From Nitrosomonas sp. (lineage in GTDB: Bacteria > Pseudomonadota > Gammaproteobacteria > Burkholderiales > Nitrosomonadaceae), in NCBI GenBank assembly GCA_024281825.1, contig JAMWZY010000004.1, positions 1 through 64,000 on the forward strand: a stretch of DNA of 64,000 bases, written 5' to 3'. Under the pieces are notes generated by a model. The model saw nothing but the letters and a program-made list of their open reading frames with translations. It searched no databases and was not told where the DNA came from. The translations under genes and the position numbers were made by a program. Shown here piece after piece: positions 11,418-23,214 of the stretch; within the stretch, counting starts at the first letter, position 1, and each line of letters begins with the position of its first letter.

Positions 11418-12305
11418 ATGGCTGGTAGTAGAGAAATACGCAATAAGATTAAGAGCGTAAAGAATACGCAAAAGATTACGCGCGCTATGGAAATGGTAGC
11501 AGCATCAAAAATGCGAAAGGCTCAAGATCGTATGAAGAAGGCTAGGCCTTATGGAGAAAAAATTCGCAATGTTGCTGCACATATGAGCGGCGCTAATACC
11601 GAATATCGCCATCCGTTCTTAATAGAAAGAGATACAGTTAAGCGAATCGGGATTATTGTTGTGACCTCGGATAAAGGGCTTTGTGGTGGCTTGAATACTA
11701 ATGTTTTGCGTAAGGTACTAAGCCAAATGAAAATTTGGCAATCAGAGGGCGAGCAAATCGAGGTCTGTTGTATAGGTAATAAGGGATTTGGGTTTATGAG
11801 TCGTATCAATGCGACTGTTATCTCCCAGGTTGTTGGTCTGGGCGATACGCCTGATATGGCAAGGCTTATTGGAGCAATTAAAGTAATGCTGGATGGTTAT
11901 ACACAAGATCGTTTTGATCGTGTTTTCATTTATTATAATCGCTTTATTAATACTATGAAGCAAGAGCCTGTTATGGAGCAGCTTCTTCCTTTGACTGACG
12001 AACGTATTCATGGCGATAAAAAAGAAGATGATGCATCAAGGAGGGCTACATGGGATTATCTTTATGAGCCTGAAGCAAAGCCAGTTATTGATGATCTTAT
12101 GATCCGATATATTGAAGCTCTCGTTTACCAAGCAGTCACTGAAAATATGGCTTCAGAGCAATCTGCGAGAATGGTAGCTATGAAGGCTGCTTCGGATAAC
12201 GCCGGAAACGTTATAGATGAGTTGACATTAATTTATAACAAGTCTCGACAGGCAGCCATTACAAAAGAATTGTCCGAAATTGTTGGTGGCGCTGCCGCTG
12301 TTTAA
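11418..12305 (+). CDS. atpG: F0F1 ATP synthase subunit gamma
   Basis: 295 aa central stalk subunit that rotates inside alpha3beta3. The N-terminal helix ([20 protein letters not shown]) and the C-terminal helix ([35 protein letters not shown], ending at the stop) form the coiled coil. Length and both termini are typical, and no insertion is seen. Confidence 0.97.
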   Translation: MAGSREIRNKIKSVKNTQKITRAMEMVAASKMRKAQDRMKKARPYGEKIRNVAAHMSGANTEYRHPFLIERDTVKRIGIIVVTSDKGLCGGLNTNVLRKVLSQMKIWQSEGEQIEVCCIGNKGFGFMSRINATVISQVVGLGDTPDMARLIGAIKVMLDGYTQDRFDRVFIYYNRFINTMKQEPVMEQLLPLTDERIHGDKKEDDASRRATWDYLYEPEAKPVIDDLMIRYIEALVYQAVTENMASEQSARMVAMKAASDNAGNVIDELTLIYNKSRQAAITKELSEIVGGAAAV

Positions 12306-12325
12306 AAATATTTTTGTAATTTTAG

Positions 12326-13714
<1,389 letters not shown>

Positions 13715-13733
13715 TTGAGGAAGGAGTGCGTCA

Positions 13734-14156
13734 ATGGGTACCGTTTTTCATCTTGATATTGTAAGTGCAGAAGAGTCAATTTATTCTGGACCGGTTGAGT
13801 TCGTGGTAGCCCCTGCTCAAATGGGTGAGATAGGAGTTTATCCGAGACATACTCCACTGTTGACTCGAATTAAATCTGGAATGGTGCGTATCAAAGCACA
13901 ATTGAAAGAAGAAGAGCTCGTTTACGTCTCTGGTGGTATGCTTGAAGTGCAACCAGATGTTGTAACAATATTGGCTGATACTGCGGTTCGTAGCCATGAC
14001 TTGGATGAGGCAAAGGCAATTGATGCGAAGAAGGCTGCTGAAGAAGCTTTAAAAAATCGTGAGTCTGATATAGATTATGCTAAAGCACAGGCCGAATTGA
14101 TGGAAGCTATGGCACAATTAGCGGCAATTGATAAGCTAAGAAAGCGTAAGCATTAA
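13734..14156 (+). CDS. atpC: F0F1 ATP synthase subunit epsilon
   Basis: 140 aa: N-terminal beta sandwich ([21 protein letters not shown]) and C-terminal helical hairpin that can inhibit ATP hydrolysis. It is the last gene of the operon and is followed by a strong terminator 24 bases after the stop. The start has a GGAAGGAG ribosome site. Confidence 0.96.
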   Translation: MGTVFHLDIVSAEESIYSGPVEFVVAPAQMGEIGVYPRHTPLLTRIKSGMVRIKAQLKEEELVYVSGGMLEVQPDVVTILADTAVRSHDLDEAKAIDAKKAAEEALKNRESDIDYAKAQAELMEAMAQLAAIDKLRKRKH

Positions 14157-14179
14157 AGTTGAATTGCTTTTTATTTAAT

Positions 14180-14206
14180 AAAAAAGCGACTTATGTCGCT
14201 TTTTTT
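14180..14206 (+). terminator. Rho-independent terminator of the atp operon
   Basis: Perfect stem AAAAAAGCGAC / GTCGCTTTTTT with a four-base TTAT loop and a trailing T run. It lies 24 bases after atpC and separates the atp operon from glmU. The A run on the opposite side also makes it usable on the minus strand. Confidence 0.9.
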
Positions 14207-14342
14207 ATGCCTTAACTAATCTGCTATTGAGATTACAATATTTTTCTATTAGGTAAATATTTTTAATTTCTCTAAATATTCAATTTCCCGCCGCTTGCGA
14301 CGAGGAACCTTATTCCATATGTAATTTATTAAGATCGATCAT

Positions 14343-15737
14343 ATGAAATCTACCCCTATTTCGAATAAACTCAATATCGTAATTCTAGCGGCTGGGGCTG
14401 GAAAACGAATGCAATCTACGCTTCCAAAAGTGTTACATACTTTGGCAGGCTACCCATTACTACGGCATGTGATTAATACTGCCAGACTGCTACTCCCTAG
14501 TAAAATTTGTATTGTAATTGGTCACGGTGGTGGAATAGTTAAAGAAACAATTCCAGACGATGATTTAATTTGGGTAACCCAAGAGCAGCAACTAGGTACA
14601 GGGCACGCAGTGATGCAAGCTTTACCATATCTCGATAAAGCGGAGCAGACGCTGGTACTTTACGGTGATGTGCCCTTAATTAACATAGTCACGTTAAAAA
14701 AATTAATACATGCTACAAACGACAAGCAATGCGCATTAATGACTGCAATATTGCCTGATGCAACAGGCTATGGACGTATTGTGCGAGAAATGAAATCAAA
14801 AACTATTGCGGCTATCGTAGAGCAAAAAGAAGCCAATAGTGAACAATTGGCTATTCGTGAGATTAATACTGGAATTATGTTGCTTCCCAATCAATATTTA
14901 CATGAATGGTTACCTAAACTTAAAAATAGCAATGCACAGCAAGAATATTATTTGACCGATGTTATCGGAATGGCTGCAAAACTAGGTATTGAAATAGCAT
15001 CTGCTCAACCTATCAACGCTTGGGAAGTTATGGGTGTCAATAATAAACGACAGCTGGCCGAATTAGAGCGAGTTTATCAAAAAGAACGTGCCAATGAATT
15101 ACTTGAACAAGGTGTGAAACTGATTGATCCGGATCGAATTGATATACGTGGAAATCTTTCCTGTGAATCTGACGTAGAAATTGATGCAAACTGTATTTTT
15201 GAAGGGACTGTGACTCTTAGTAAAGGTGTAAAGATTGGTGCCAACTGTATACTAAAAAATGCTATTGTTGCTGCTGATACCCTCATTCATCCATATAGTT
15301 TAATTGAAGATGCTGAAATCGCTGATAATTGTAGAATTGGACCTTACGCACGAATTCGTCCTGGTACAAGACTTTCTAGCAAAGTTCATATTGGTAATTT
15401 TGTCGAAGTAAAAAATAGCCAAATTGCCTTAGGAACTAAGGCAAATCATCTTAGTTATATCGGTGATTCGATTGTGGGAAAAGGTGTCAATATCGGCGCC
15501 GGAACCATTACATGTAACTACGATGGTGCCAATAAATATCAAACCATTATAGAAGATGATGTTTTTGTGGGATCAGATACACAGCTTGTCGCGCCCGTTA
15601 GAATCTCAAAAGGCTCTACAATTGGTGCTGGATCAACAATTACTAAAGACACTCCTGAGAATGCGTTGACTTTAGCAAGATCGAAGCAAATCAGTATTTC
15701 TGGATGGAAGCGCCCTATAAAAAAAACTAAAAAGTAA
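14343..15737 (+). CDS. glmU: Bifunctional N-acetylglucosamine-1-phosphate uridyltransferase / glucosamine-1-phosphate acetyltransferase
   Basis: 464 aa. It makes UDP-GlcNAc for peptidoglycan and lipid A in two steps. The N-terminal pyrophosphorylase domain begins with [18 protein letters not shown], and the LYGDVPL Asp binds metal. The C-terminal left-handed beta helix carries hexapeptide repeats, PYARIRPGT and the [11 protein letters not shown] and [11 protein letters not shown] segments of the acetyltransferase site. It pairs with glmS 56 bases downstream. Confidence 0.97.
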   Translation: MKSTPISNKLNIVILAAGAGKRMQSTLPKVLHTLAGYPLLRHVINTARLLLPSKICIVIGHGGGIVKETIPDDDLIWVTQEQQLGTGHAVMQALPYLDKAEQTLVLYGDVPLINIVTLKKLIHATNDKQCALMTAILPDATGYGRIVREMKSKTIAAIVEQKEANSEQLAIREINTGIMLLPNQYLHEWLPKLKNSNAQQEYYLTDVIGMAAKLGIEIASAQPINAWEVMGVNNKRQLAELERVYQKERANELLEQGVKLIDPDRIDIRGNLSCESDVEIDANCIFEGTVTLSKGVKIGANCILKNAIVAADTLIHPYSLIEDAEIADNCRIGPYARIRPGTRLSSKVHIGNFVEVKNSQIALGTKANHLSYIGDSIVGKGVNIGAGTITCNYDGANKYQTIIEDDVFVGSDTQLVAPVRISKGSTIGAGSTITKDTPENALTLARSKQISISGWKRPIKKTKK

Positions 15738-15793
15738 AGAACAGACATTTTCGGTTTTTCAATGAAAGTAATCGGAATAAGGAGAAACAAGGC

Positions 15794-17644
15794 ATGTGTG
15801 GAATAGTTGGTGCAATTGCTAAAGTAAATGTCGTGCCAATATTATTAGAAGGATTATCACGTCTTGAATACCGTGGCTATGATTCAGCTGGGCTCGTTGT
15901 GACAAAAAATGGTTTGTTGGATAGAGTTCGTACCCAAGGTCGTGTGTCTGAGTTGAGCAAGCTTGCAGCAAATGCCGGCAAGCAAGGCTTTGCTGGCATT
16001 GCACATACCCGCTGGGCAACGCATGGAGAGCCTTCAGAGCGTAATGCACACCCACATTTCTCTGAAAGAAAATCCAAGATTGCGGTAGTGCATAACGGGA
16101 TTATCGAGAATCATGAAGATATTCGCACCGAGCTCAAAAAACATGGTTATGAATTTTTATCTGATACCGATACCGAAGTCATTGTTCATTTGATCGCTTT
16201 TAAGCTTGAACAAGAAAAGGACTTATTCAAAGCAGTTTGTTTATCACTTACTGAATTACATGGCGCTTATGCGATTGCAGTGATGGAAGAAACTGATCCG
16301 GAACGGATTATCGTTGCGCGAAATGGCGCTCCTTTACTGATAGGCGTGGGTGAGAGTGGTAATTATATTGCTTCGGATACTTCTGCTTTGTTGCAGGCGA
16401 CACGTAAAATTATTTATTTGGAAGAAGGCGATGTAGCTGAAATCAACACGCATGGTTATCGTATTGTAAATTGTTTAAACAATCACTTAGGTGATCCAGT
16501 TGAACGTTCGATTCATGAAAGTCATTTGTCGAACGAAGCACTTGAATTAGGCCCGTATGCGCATTTCATGCAAAAAGAAATATTTGAACAACCGAGCGCT
16601 GTGGGTAATACCTTAGAAATGGTATTTAATGCACAGTCTATTTCCCCTAATTTATTTGGTAGTGAAGCAAAGGAAATATTCTCTCAAACAAAAGGCATTT
16701 TGATTTTAGCTTGTGGCACTAGTTATCATGCCGGTTTAGTAGCGCGATATTGGCTTGAGACGGTAGCTGGAATGCCTTGTAACGTTGAGATTGCCAGCGA
16801 GTATCGTTATCGAGATCCAATTGCAGATCCGAGTACATTGGTTATTGGTATTTCGCAATCCGGAGAGACTGCGGATACTTTGGCAGCATTGAATTATGCA
16901 AAAAAATTGGGGCATCGATATAGCCTTGCGATTTGTAATGTGCCTGAAAGTGCACTTGTGCGGCAAGCTGATTTACGTTTTTTAACGCGTGCAGGACCGG
17001 AAATTGGTGTGGCATCCACGAAAGCATTTACCACGCAACTTGCATCACTCTTGTTATTGACTATAACCTTGGCAAAACTCCATCGCAGCTTATCTGCAGA
17101 CACCGAACAGCAAATGATCGCAGCGTTACGACATTTACCAGTAGCGTTGCAGCATGCTTTGCAAGTTGAGCCACAAGTAAAAGCTTGGGCAAAGAAATTT
17201 TCAGAAAAGCGCCATGCATTGTTTCTTGGACGAGGTGTCCATTATCCCATTGCGATGGAGGGTGCATTAAAGCTCAAGGAAATTTCTTATATTCATGCTG
17301 AAGCATATGCAGCAGGGGAATTGAAGCATGGTCCGCTCGCTTTGGTGGATAACGAAATGCCAATCGTCACAATTGCACCTAATGATCAATTACTCGGTAA
17401 GCTTAAATCAAATTTGCAAGAAGTTCATGCACGCGGAGGGGAACTCTACGTGTTTGCTGATGCCGATTCGCAAATTGAAGAAAGCAAAAATGTTCATGTG
17501 ATTCGGCTATCTGAACATGCGGGTCTGCTGAGTCCTATACTTCACACAATTCCATTACAAATGCTGGCTTATCATGTGGCTCTAGAAAAAGGGACTGATG
17601 TTGATAAACCGCGTAATCTGGCGAAAGCAGTAACGGTCGAGTAG
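15794..17644 (+). CDS. glmS: Glutamine-fructose-6-phosphate aminotransferase (isomerizing)
   Basis: 616 aa. It converts fructose-6-phosphate and glutamine to glucosamine-6-phosphate, feeding GlmM/GlmU. Cys2 of MCGIVGA is the glutaminase nucleophile; two SIS domains follow, with [17 protein letters not shown] and the C-terminal [24 protein letters not shown] ribosome site precedes the start. There is no sign of a glmS ribozyme, which fits a Gram-negative host. Confidence 0.97.
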   Translation: MCGIVGAIAKVNVVPILLEGLSRLEYRGYDSAGLVVTKNGLLDRVRTQGRVSELSKLAANAGKQGFAGIAHTRWATHGEPSERNAHPHFSERKSKIAVVHNGIIENHEDIRTELKKHGYEFLSDTDTEVIVHLIAFKLEQEKDLFKAVCLSLTELHGAYAIAVMEETDPERIIVARNGAPLLIGVGESGNYIASDTSALLQATRKIIYLEEGDVAEINTHGYRIVNCLNNHLGDPVERSIHESHLSNEALELGPYAHFMQKEIFEQPSAVGNTLEMVFNAQSISPNLFGSEAKEIFSQTKGILILACGTSYHAGLVARYWLETVAGMPCNVEIASEYRYRDPIADPSTLVIGISQSGETADTLAALNYAKKLGHRYSLAICNVPESALVRQADLRFLTRAGPEIGVASTKAFTTQLASLLLLTITLAKLHRSLSADTEQQMIAALRHLPVALQHALQVEPQVKAWAKKFSEKRHALFLGRGVHYPIAMEGALKLKEISYIHAEAYAAGELKHGPLALVDNEMPIVTIAPNDQLLGKLKSNLQEVHARGGELYVFADADSQIEESKNVHVIRLSEHAGLLSPILHTIPLQMLAYHVALEKGTDVDKPRNLAKAVTVE

Positions 17645-18557
17645 TGCTTTTAGGATTTTGAGTAAGCTCTTGAAAATTAATGTAAGGGCAGTTTCTTAGA
17701 AGTGATCTGAATGAAAATAGATAGCTTGATTTTTAATCTATTCCTGAGGTAGAGAATCTAGTTGAATTAATAGGCAATCAGTTTTTGAGAAAAATCACTG
17801 CCGATCTTTGATATTGGAATATTTTGACGCTCTCAAGAAACAGTCTAGTATTTGTTTCTTCTCAACCGTAACATCATCCTTTGTTCTCCAATCTTTACCT
17901 ATCATTAGGTAAATTACAAGTGATTGGTCATTCGTAAATCGCAACCAACCCCACAGTTCCCCAGAAATTAGCTAAATTATCGGGGAAATTTCTTTTAGTC
18001 TAGAGCCTTTATTCTGTATTTATGAACACATTGTGCATTGTAGTATTGATTTTAAGTTTATTTACACCACTGGAAATTTGATTTAATACTACTTCAGGAA
18101 CGTGAGTGCTCAAGCTATCGATAGATATTTTTCTTCTTCTAGATAGATGCCCTGGGTACTTGGATGTGTTATGGCAAAGCGATAACAGTTCATTGGCAGT
18201 AATTCCAAAAGAGCTATGTGAGTTTGGGTTCATAAAACTGTCTGTGCATTAATTCACATTGTTATTTTTAGTTTGGGGTTATACTAAAACCTGAAAAGAG
18301 CAATTTGTACGACCCAAGTAATACTAACTAACCCTATTCTTTTGAGAAGTATACTTAATGAAACTTTGTCTCGATGAAAGATAAAATAAAAAAGTGGTCA
18401 ATATTATTAGACGAAGAACAATTGAGATTTTTAACATTGAATGCCGGTTTAATTACCAGAGTAAGGAGTTTCTTAGCTATCAGTAAATGTAAGATCTATT
18501 AACCAGACTTTTAATGCTGACCAAAGCTTGGCATTTGAATTTATAAGGGGTGATAAA
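17645..18557. other. Long intergenic region before the peroxidase cluster
   Basis: About 910 AT-rich bases with no gene I can support. A 42-codon plus-strand frame (18374-18502) and a 74-codon minus-strand frame (18009-18233) exist, both without a recognisable domain and without a convincing ribosome site. The region probably holds the promoter of the cluster starting at 18558 and may contain decayed sequence at the edge of acquired DNA. Confidence 0.5.
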
Positions 18558-19013
18558 ATGAATAGCACAGTAAAAACCTTGTTAAGCAAATCCCGTGAAG
18601 AACTTGATGAAATCTATCGTAATGCTGCTCCGGGAGACATTCCATCTGGTGATACAAGTGGTACAGCGATTCTGGCAGGATCAATCTTTTCAAAAATTGT
18701 AGCGATTTTTGCGCGTCTTTTGGTGTGGCAAGGAAAAGTGTTTGATTTATTTTGCCCGGGTGGCCACGCCGGTTTGCTAGTCAATAAAATTACTCCATTT
18801 GGTTTGACGTTTATTGTCGCAAAGGTCTATCGTGACAAAAGCTGGCTCGATGGCAAAGACACCATCGTTATCGATTATTCTAAAACCTCATTTGTTGCCA
18901 AAGTGATCCGTGACGAGATTCGTGAGATCGAACCGGGTGTTTATCTTGGGAAGGTATGGTGGGGAAAAACACGTATATTGGATTTTGCTTTAACTCAAAA
19001 TAAATCTGAGTAA
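18558..19013 (+). CDS. Uncharacterised protein, first gene of the peroxidase cluster
   Basis: 151 aa from the ATG at 18558, chosen over an in-frame start ten codons upstream because AAGGGG lies seven bases before it. I do not recognise a named family. Residues 30-60 are moderately hydrophobic and include a WQGKVFD segment; then come VAKVYRDKSWLDGKDTIVID and YSKTS, a charged RDEIREIEPGVYLG stretch and a final beta-like segment. The repeated beta pattern suggests a small beta-barrel or ligand-binding fold (inference only). It is tightly packed with the next three genes (29, 16 and -4 bases), so it belongs to the same transcript as the DyP and catalase-fold genes. Confidence 0.65.
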   Translation: MNSTVKTLLSKSREELDEIYRNAAPGDIPSGDTSGTAILAGSIFSKIVAIFARLLVWQGKVFDLFCPGGHAGLLVNKITPFGLTFIVAKVYRDKSWLDGKDTIVIDYSKTSFVAKVIRDEIREIEPGVYLGKVWWGKTRILDFALTQNKSE

Positions 19014-19042
19014 AAGTCGTCTAATTTTCATGAGATAGAATT

Positions 19043-20347
19043 ATGACACCTCAATCGACTTTCATGATTGTCGCGACCGTAAATGTTGGGCAATTAAAAA
19101 AACTTAGAGACTTATTAGGGGCCATGAATAAAATTCCTGGTCATGCCGATCCAGAAAATGCATTGATTCCGTTTTACAAGTTTGATCAATTGCATTTTGC
19201 ACGTTTTGTCATCATTGAAGCAAACACTGCACATGAAATTCGTGAGTTTGGTGTAAACCCAAGGCCTTGGAGACCTACTCTTGCTTTTCTGGGCGATGTT
19301 GATGGTGATACGCATACTTTTCTTGCCGATCTTGTTAGCAACGCCGAACCAGGGTTGAAAGCGATCTTTTCGCATTGCGAAGATTTCTCGGAAGAAAATT
19401 TAGATATACTGCAATGGTTACAAGCACATGACATCAGGCCTAATGCTAACTATGTTAACTGGTTAGGTCGGACCGTTAAGCAAATTCGTGAAGAAATAGT
19501 TTTACATCAAACCTTATCCCGCTATTTGCAAGAAATTGCTCATGATGTTGACTGGGAAGATATTCGTACAGTGCGGCAAAAACTCCTATCCCATGTTGAA
19601 ATGGAAAAACATAAAGGTAGGCTTACGTTATCACTACCTGAACCGACACCCAGAGAATGGAAAATCAGAAATCTATTTCACTTGTTAGGGGTGCCTCTGA
19701 TTTTATTGATTTTGTCTCCACTTTTATTGATCGCTCTTCCTTTTTTTGCATTGCGTTTGCGAATGCTGGAGCGTTCCGACCCAGAGCTCTTTATCCGGCC
19801 TAGTTACGAGCATGTCAAAGTGCTTTCGGCGCAGGAAGACTGGGATGTTAGTAATCAATATAGCGTGTTTGGAGACGTAAAGCCGGGTTTGTTCCGCTTA
19901 TTAACGTTTAAATTCATCCTAATACTGACCGACTACTTTGCGAGACATATCTACAATCGCGGATTTCTTGCACGAATAAAAACAATTCATTTCGCTCGCT
20001 GGGTATTTATGGACAATAACCACAGAGTTTTCTTTGCCAGCAATTATGATGGTAGCCATGAAAGTTATATGGATGACTTTATCAATAAAGTTGGCTGGGG
20101 TCTAAATCTTACTTTTAGTAATGCTGTTGGTTATCCCACTACGACATGGATGATTAAAGAAGGAGCGCAGCGTGAACATGCATTTAAGTATACGCAACGG
20201 CGTCATCAAATACCTACCGAAGTTTGGTATAAAGCTTATCCTGGATTAACAGCCGTTGATTTGGCACGTAATAGCCGTATTCGGCAAGGCATTGAAGTTC
20301 GTCAAGAAAATGATGCTGAAATCCGTGAGTGGCTGAGGCTGATCTGA
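19043..20347 (+). CDS. Uncharacterised membrane-anchored protein with two similar halves
   Basis: 434 aa, family not recognised. Residues 1-120 and about 285-380 look like two copies of one alpha-beta module: both carry HFAR (residues 51-54 and 316-319) followed by a strand, a DG motif (GDVDGDTHTFLADL in the first, SNYDGSHESYMDDF in the second) and an F-rich strand. The module resembles the ferredoxin-like dimeric alpha-beta barrel seen in DyP and chlorite dismutase relatives, which is an inference from pattern only. Between them, around residues 210-245, is a strong hydrophobic segment (FHLLGVPLILLILSPLLL) that should insert in the membrane. The 16-base gap to the DyP gene argues that the products act together. 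Confidence 0.7.
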   Translation: MTPQSTFMIVATVNVGQLKKLRDLLGAMNKIPGHADPENALIPFYKFDQLHFARFVIIEANTAHEIREFGVNPRPWRPTLAFLGDVDGDTHTFLADLVSNAEPGLKAIFSHCEDFSEENLDILQWLQAHDIRPNANYVNWLGRTVKQIREEIVLHQTLSRYLQEIAHDVDWEDIRTVRQKLLSHVEMEKHKGRLTLSLPEPTPREWKIRNLFHLLGVPLILLILSPLLLIALPFFALRLRMLERSDPELFIRPSYEHVKVLSAQEDWDVSNQYSVFGDVKPGLFRLLTFKFILILTDYFARHIYNRGFLARIKTIHFARWVFMDNNHRVFFASNYDGSHESYMDDFINKVGWGLNLTFSNAVGYPTTTWMIKEGAQREHAFKYTQRRHQIPTEVWYKAYPGLTAVDLARNSRIRQGIEVRQENDAEIREWLRLI

Positions 20348-20363
20348 GTTAGGAGTATAGGAA

Positions 20364-21881
20364 ATGAAAAAAACTAGTGACTTTGAATTCAATGATATGC
20401 AAGGGCTATTGCGCTTTGGGTATGGTGGTTTAACCGACACTTGTTTTATGCTGCTCGATGTTGTCAATGTCGAGATGGCTAGAGAATGGTTTGCTACAGC
20501 GCCAGTCAGTAGTGGAATTAAAGCATCATCCTTACCTGATACCGCAATGCAAATTGCTTTCTCAAAGGAAGGACTGAGTGCATTGGAAATCAGTAAAACG
20601 ATTATTGAGGGATTTTCTGATGAATTCATTTACGGCATGGTTAGGAGTAGCAATTGTTCTCGCCGACTCGGAGATGTTGGGCGTAATGTGCCAAAATCAT
20701 GGAAATGGGGTAATGGTACGGTACCGCATGTCCTGTTACTACTTTATGCTAAACAGGGGGGTATTGATGCTTGGCGAGAAACTGTAGAGGATGAGCTGTT
20801 TAAGAAAGCTTTCCGGTTGATTAGACTTTTACCTACTACGGATACCGGCGATAATCGAATGGAACCTTTTGGATTTGAAGATGGCATTAGCCAACCGACC
20901 ATTGATTGGACACTTCGCCAAAGCACTGATTCGCATGAACGTGATCGTTATTCCAATCTATTGGCTGCTGGAGAAATGGTGCTTGGCTACAAAAATGAAT
21001 ATGGTCAATATACAGAACGACCACTGATTGATCCCGCAAAAGATCCATTAGCAGAACATCTGCCAAATGCTGAAGATGATCCGACTTTAAAAGATTTTGC
21101 TCGTAATGGCACCTATTTAATTCTTCGGGAATTAGGACAAGATGTTTCAGGCTTTTGGCAATTTCTTGACAAAGTGTCGGACTCAGAGCCCGATAAGCGC
21201 GAAAAATTAGCAGCATCTATGGTTGGTAGAGAACGTGATGGAACACCATTAATTGCTGAACACATCCCAGGAGTTTCACGAAAAGATCATGGTAATAATT
21301 TTACCTATGATCTTGATGCTAATGGAATGCATTGTCCCATTAGCGCGCATGTTCGTCGAGCAAATCCACGTACAGGTGATCTGCCACCAGGCGCAACTGG
21401 TTTTGTCAGTCAATTGATCAGAATTCTTGGTTTTGGACAAAAGAATCATGATGCCGACCTTGTCGCATCATCTCGTTTTCATCGCATATTGCGTCGCGGC
21501 CGTAGCTATGGCCCTACACTTTTTCCGGAAGAAGCTATTCAACCGAATGCACCAATTGCTGAGCGTGGGCTACAGTTTATTTGTCTTGCTGCCAATATTT
21601 CAAGGCAGTTTGAGTTTGTTCAAAACTCCTGGATTATCAATAGTAAATTTGGTGGGTTGCAACAAGAAAGTGATCCCCTGCTGGGGGATCGAGAGCCATT
21701 ACTGAGTGGCGAAAATACAGATCAATTTAACCATTTTGATCCACTGGGAGCAAAGCAAAAAGTTTGTCATCTGCCGAATTTTGTTACTGTTCATGGCGGT
21801 GGGTATTTTTTTATGCCAGGGCTGCGTGCATTGAAATATATCTCATCCTTAACTACTAAGGGGAGTCATAACGAGTCATGA
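20364..21881 (+). CDS. DyP-type heme peroxidase
   Basis: 505 aa, at the long end for the family. The DyP catalytic motif GFEDG is at residues 170-174 (Asp173), followed by ISQP. The proximal heme ligand region CPISAHVRRANPR gives His329, and the heme-pocket ILRRGRSYGP segment follows, so all hallmarks of an active peroxidase are kept. No signal peptide is visible, so it is probably cytoplasmic or membrane-associated through a partner. Its stop overlaps the next start as ATGA, coupling it to the catalase-fold protein. The substrate is unknown; DyP enzymes oxidise dyes, phenolics or porphyrins. Confidence 0.88.
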   Translation: MKKTSDFEFNDMQGLLRFGYGGLTDTCFMLLDVVNVEMAREWFATAPVSSGIKASSLPDTAMQIAFSKEGLSALEISKTIIEGFSDEFIYGMVRSSNCSRRLGDVGRNVPKSWKWGNGTVPHVLLLLYAKQGGIDAWRETVEDELFKKAFRLIRLLPTTDTGDNRMEPFGFEDGISQPTIDWTLRQSTDSHERDRYSNLLAAGEMVLGYKNEYGQYTERPLIDPAKDPLAEHLPNAEDDPTLKDFARNGTYLILRELGQDVSGFWQFLDKVSDSEPDKREKLAASMVGRERDGTPLIAEHIPGVSRKDHGNNFTYDLDANGMHCPISAHVRRANPRTGDLPPGATGFVSQLIRILGFGQKNHDADLVASSRFHRILRRGRSYGPTLFPEEAIQPNAPIAERGLQFICLAANISRQFEFVQNSWIINSKFGGLQQESDPLLGDREPLLSGENTDQFNHFDPLGAKQKVCHLPNFVTVHGGGYFFMPGLRALKYISSLTTKGSHNES

Positions 21882-23086
21882 GGAAAATTAAGGACCGTAT
21901 ACTAAAAAGTATTCACAACTTTTTAATTCAGTTGCTGCGTATTGAGCGTCGATTAGAACCATGGTTTCGTCCGCAGTGGGATTTCCTATTCCGTGAACCC
22001 GGTTCGAAGTTTATCCAATTTCTCATCAACCGGCGACGTAAAAACGAAGGCTTGAAATTAGCTGAAGAAAGATTCGATCCAGATGAAGAAGAGAGCCTCA
22101 ATAAAATTATCGACCAGATGATGGATCAGATGCGTGGTCGTTTCAAACCAGGAGGATATGAACGAGGAGGCAATACCAAAACGCATGGTATTGTACGAGC
22201 AACAGTAACCATACGAGATGATCTTCCAGAGCACTGTCGTAAAGGCATTTTTGCAACTCCCGGAAGCTATCCTGCTTATGTACGCTACTCTGGTCCTGGC
22301 CCAAATGTGCCTGCTGATATCAATGATGTGGGGTTTATGAGTATGGCGGTTAAATTGATGGGGGTTCCCGGTGCAAAACTCATGAGCGAAGAGAAGTATA
22401 CGCAAGATTTTATAGCCACAAGTGGTGGGGCAACATTTGTTACGCCTAATACGCGAGAAAATGCCAAATTACAGTACTGGAGTTTGGTAGATATGACACT
22501 CTACTATTTTTTAAATCCTAAGGATTCTCACTTGCTTGATTTCTTCATGCAGAGTCTGTGGACTGCGACGCAATATAATCCTTTGGGGCAGCGTTATTGG
22601 AGTTGTACACCCTATCTATTGGGTGAAGGGCAGGCCATGATGTATTCATTCGTGCCGAAATCAGCGTCGGAAGTGGAGACGCACATTCCTGAACTGCCAT
22701 TTGGCACTCCCCCGTTTAATTATCTACGAGAGAATATGATTAAAACGCTGAATGAGAGAGACGTTGAGTTTGATCTTATGATTCAAGTACAAACGGATCC
22801 ATATTTAATGCCTATTGAAGACAGTTCAGTACGCTGGCCAGAAAGGCTTTCTTCATTTATTCCAGCTGCTACTGTGCATATCCCGAAACAGAAATTCGAT
22901 TCTGATGCGCAGTTTGAATTTGGTAAGCGATTGAAAATGAATCCTTGGCATTGCCTTCCTGAGCACCGGCCATTGGGCAACATTAACAGGGCGCGTTTTA
23001 GATTGTACTTTGAGTTATCCAAATTTCGTCAAGAGATGAATGAAACGACACACATTGAGCCAACAGGCGACGAGAAATTTGATTAG
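21878..23086 (+). CDS. Catalase-fold heme protein (catalase-related hydroperoxidase or allene-oxide-synthase-like)
   Basis: 402 aa, shorter than a monofunctional catalase. The distal heme side shows KTHGIVRATVTI with Thr102-His103, and YVRYSGPG corresponds to the catalase FSRFS region. The proximal side shows R373-x3-Y377 within NRARFRLYFELSKFR, matching the Arg and Tyr ligand spacing of catalases. Catalases usually have Val before the distal His, whereas coral allene oxide synthase has Thr (established for that enzyme). The protein may therefore act on lipid hydroperoxides, but hydrogen peroxide remains possible. It is translated from an ATGA overlap with the DyP gene. Confidence 0.85.
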   Translation: MRKIKDRILKSIHNFLIQLLRIERRLEPWFRPQWDFLFREPGSKFIQFLINRRRKNEGLKLAEERFDPDEEESLNKIIDQMMDQMRGRFKPGGYERGGNTKTHGIVRATVTIRDDLPEHCRKGIFATPGSYPAYVRYSGPGPNVPADINDVGFMSMAVKLMGVPGAKLMSEEKYTQDFIATSGGATFVTPNTRENAKLQYWSLVDMTLYYFLNPKDSHLLDFFMQSLWTATQYNPLGQRYWSCTPYLLGEGQAMMYSFVPKSASEVETHIPELPFGTPPFNYLRENMIKTLNERDVEFDLMIQVQTDPYLMPIEDSSVRWPERLSSFIPAATVHIPKQKFDSDAQFEFGKRLKMNPWHCLPEHRPLGNINRARFRLYFELSKFRQEMNETTHIEPTGDEKFD

Positions 23087-23214
23087 GTAAATGGAATTCA
23101 TTGGAGAATCTTAACGCTTAGTACCTTCTAAGTTTGATGATAAACATACATGTTTTTTTAAGTTTCTCGTACATTACAAAACACTATTCTAGTGGCAATT
23201 TTTAGGAGACTATC

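Noticed and set aside
15787..17644. glmS ribozyme
   Set aside because: The short leader before glmS (56 bases) cannot hold one, and these occur in Gram-positive bacteria.
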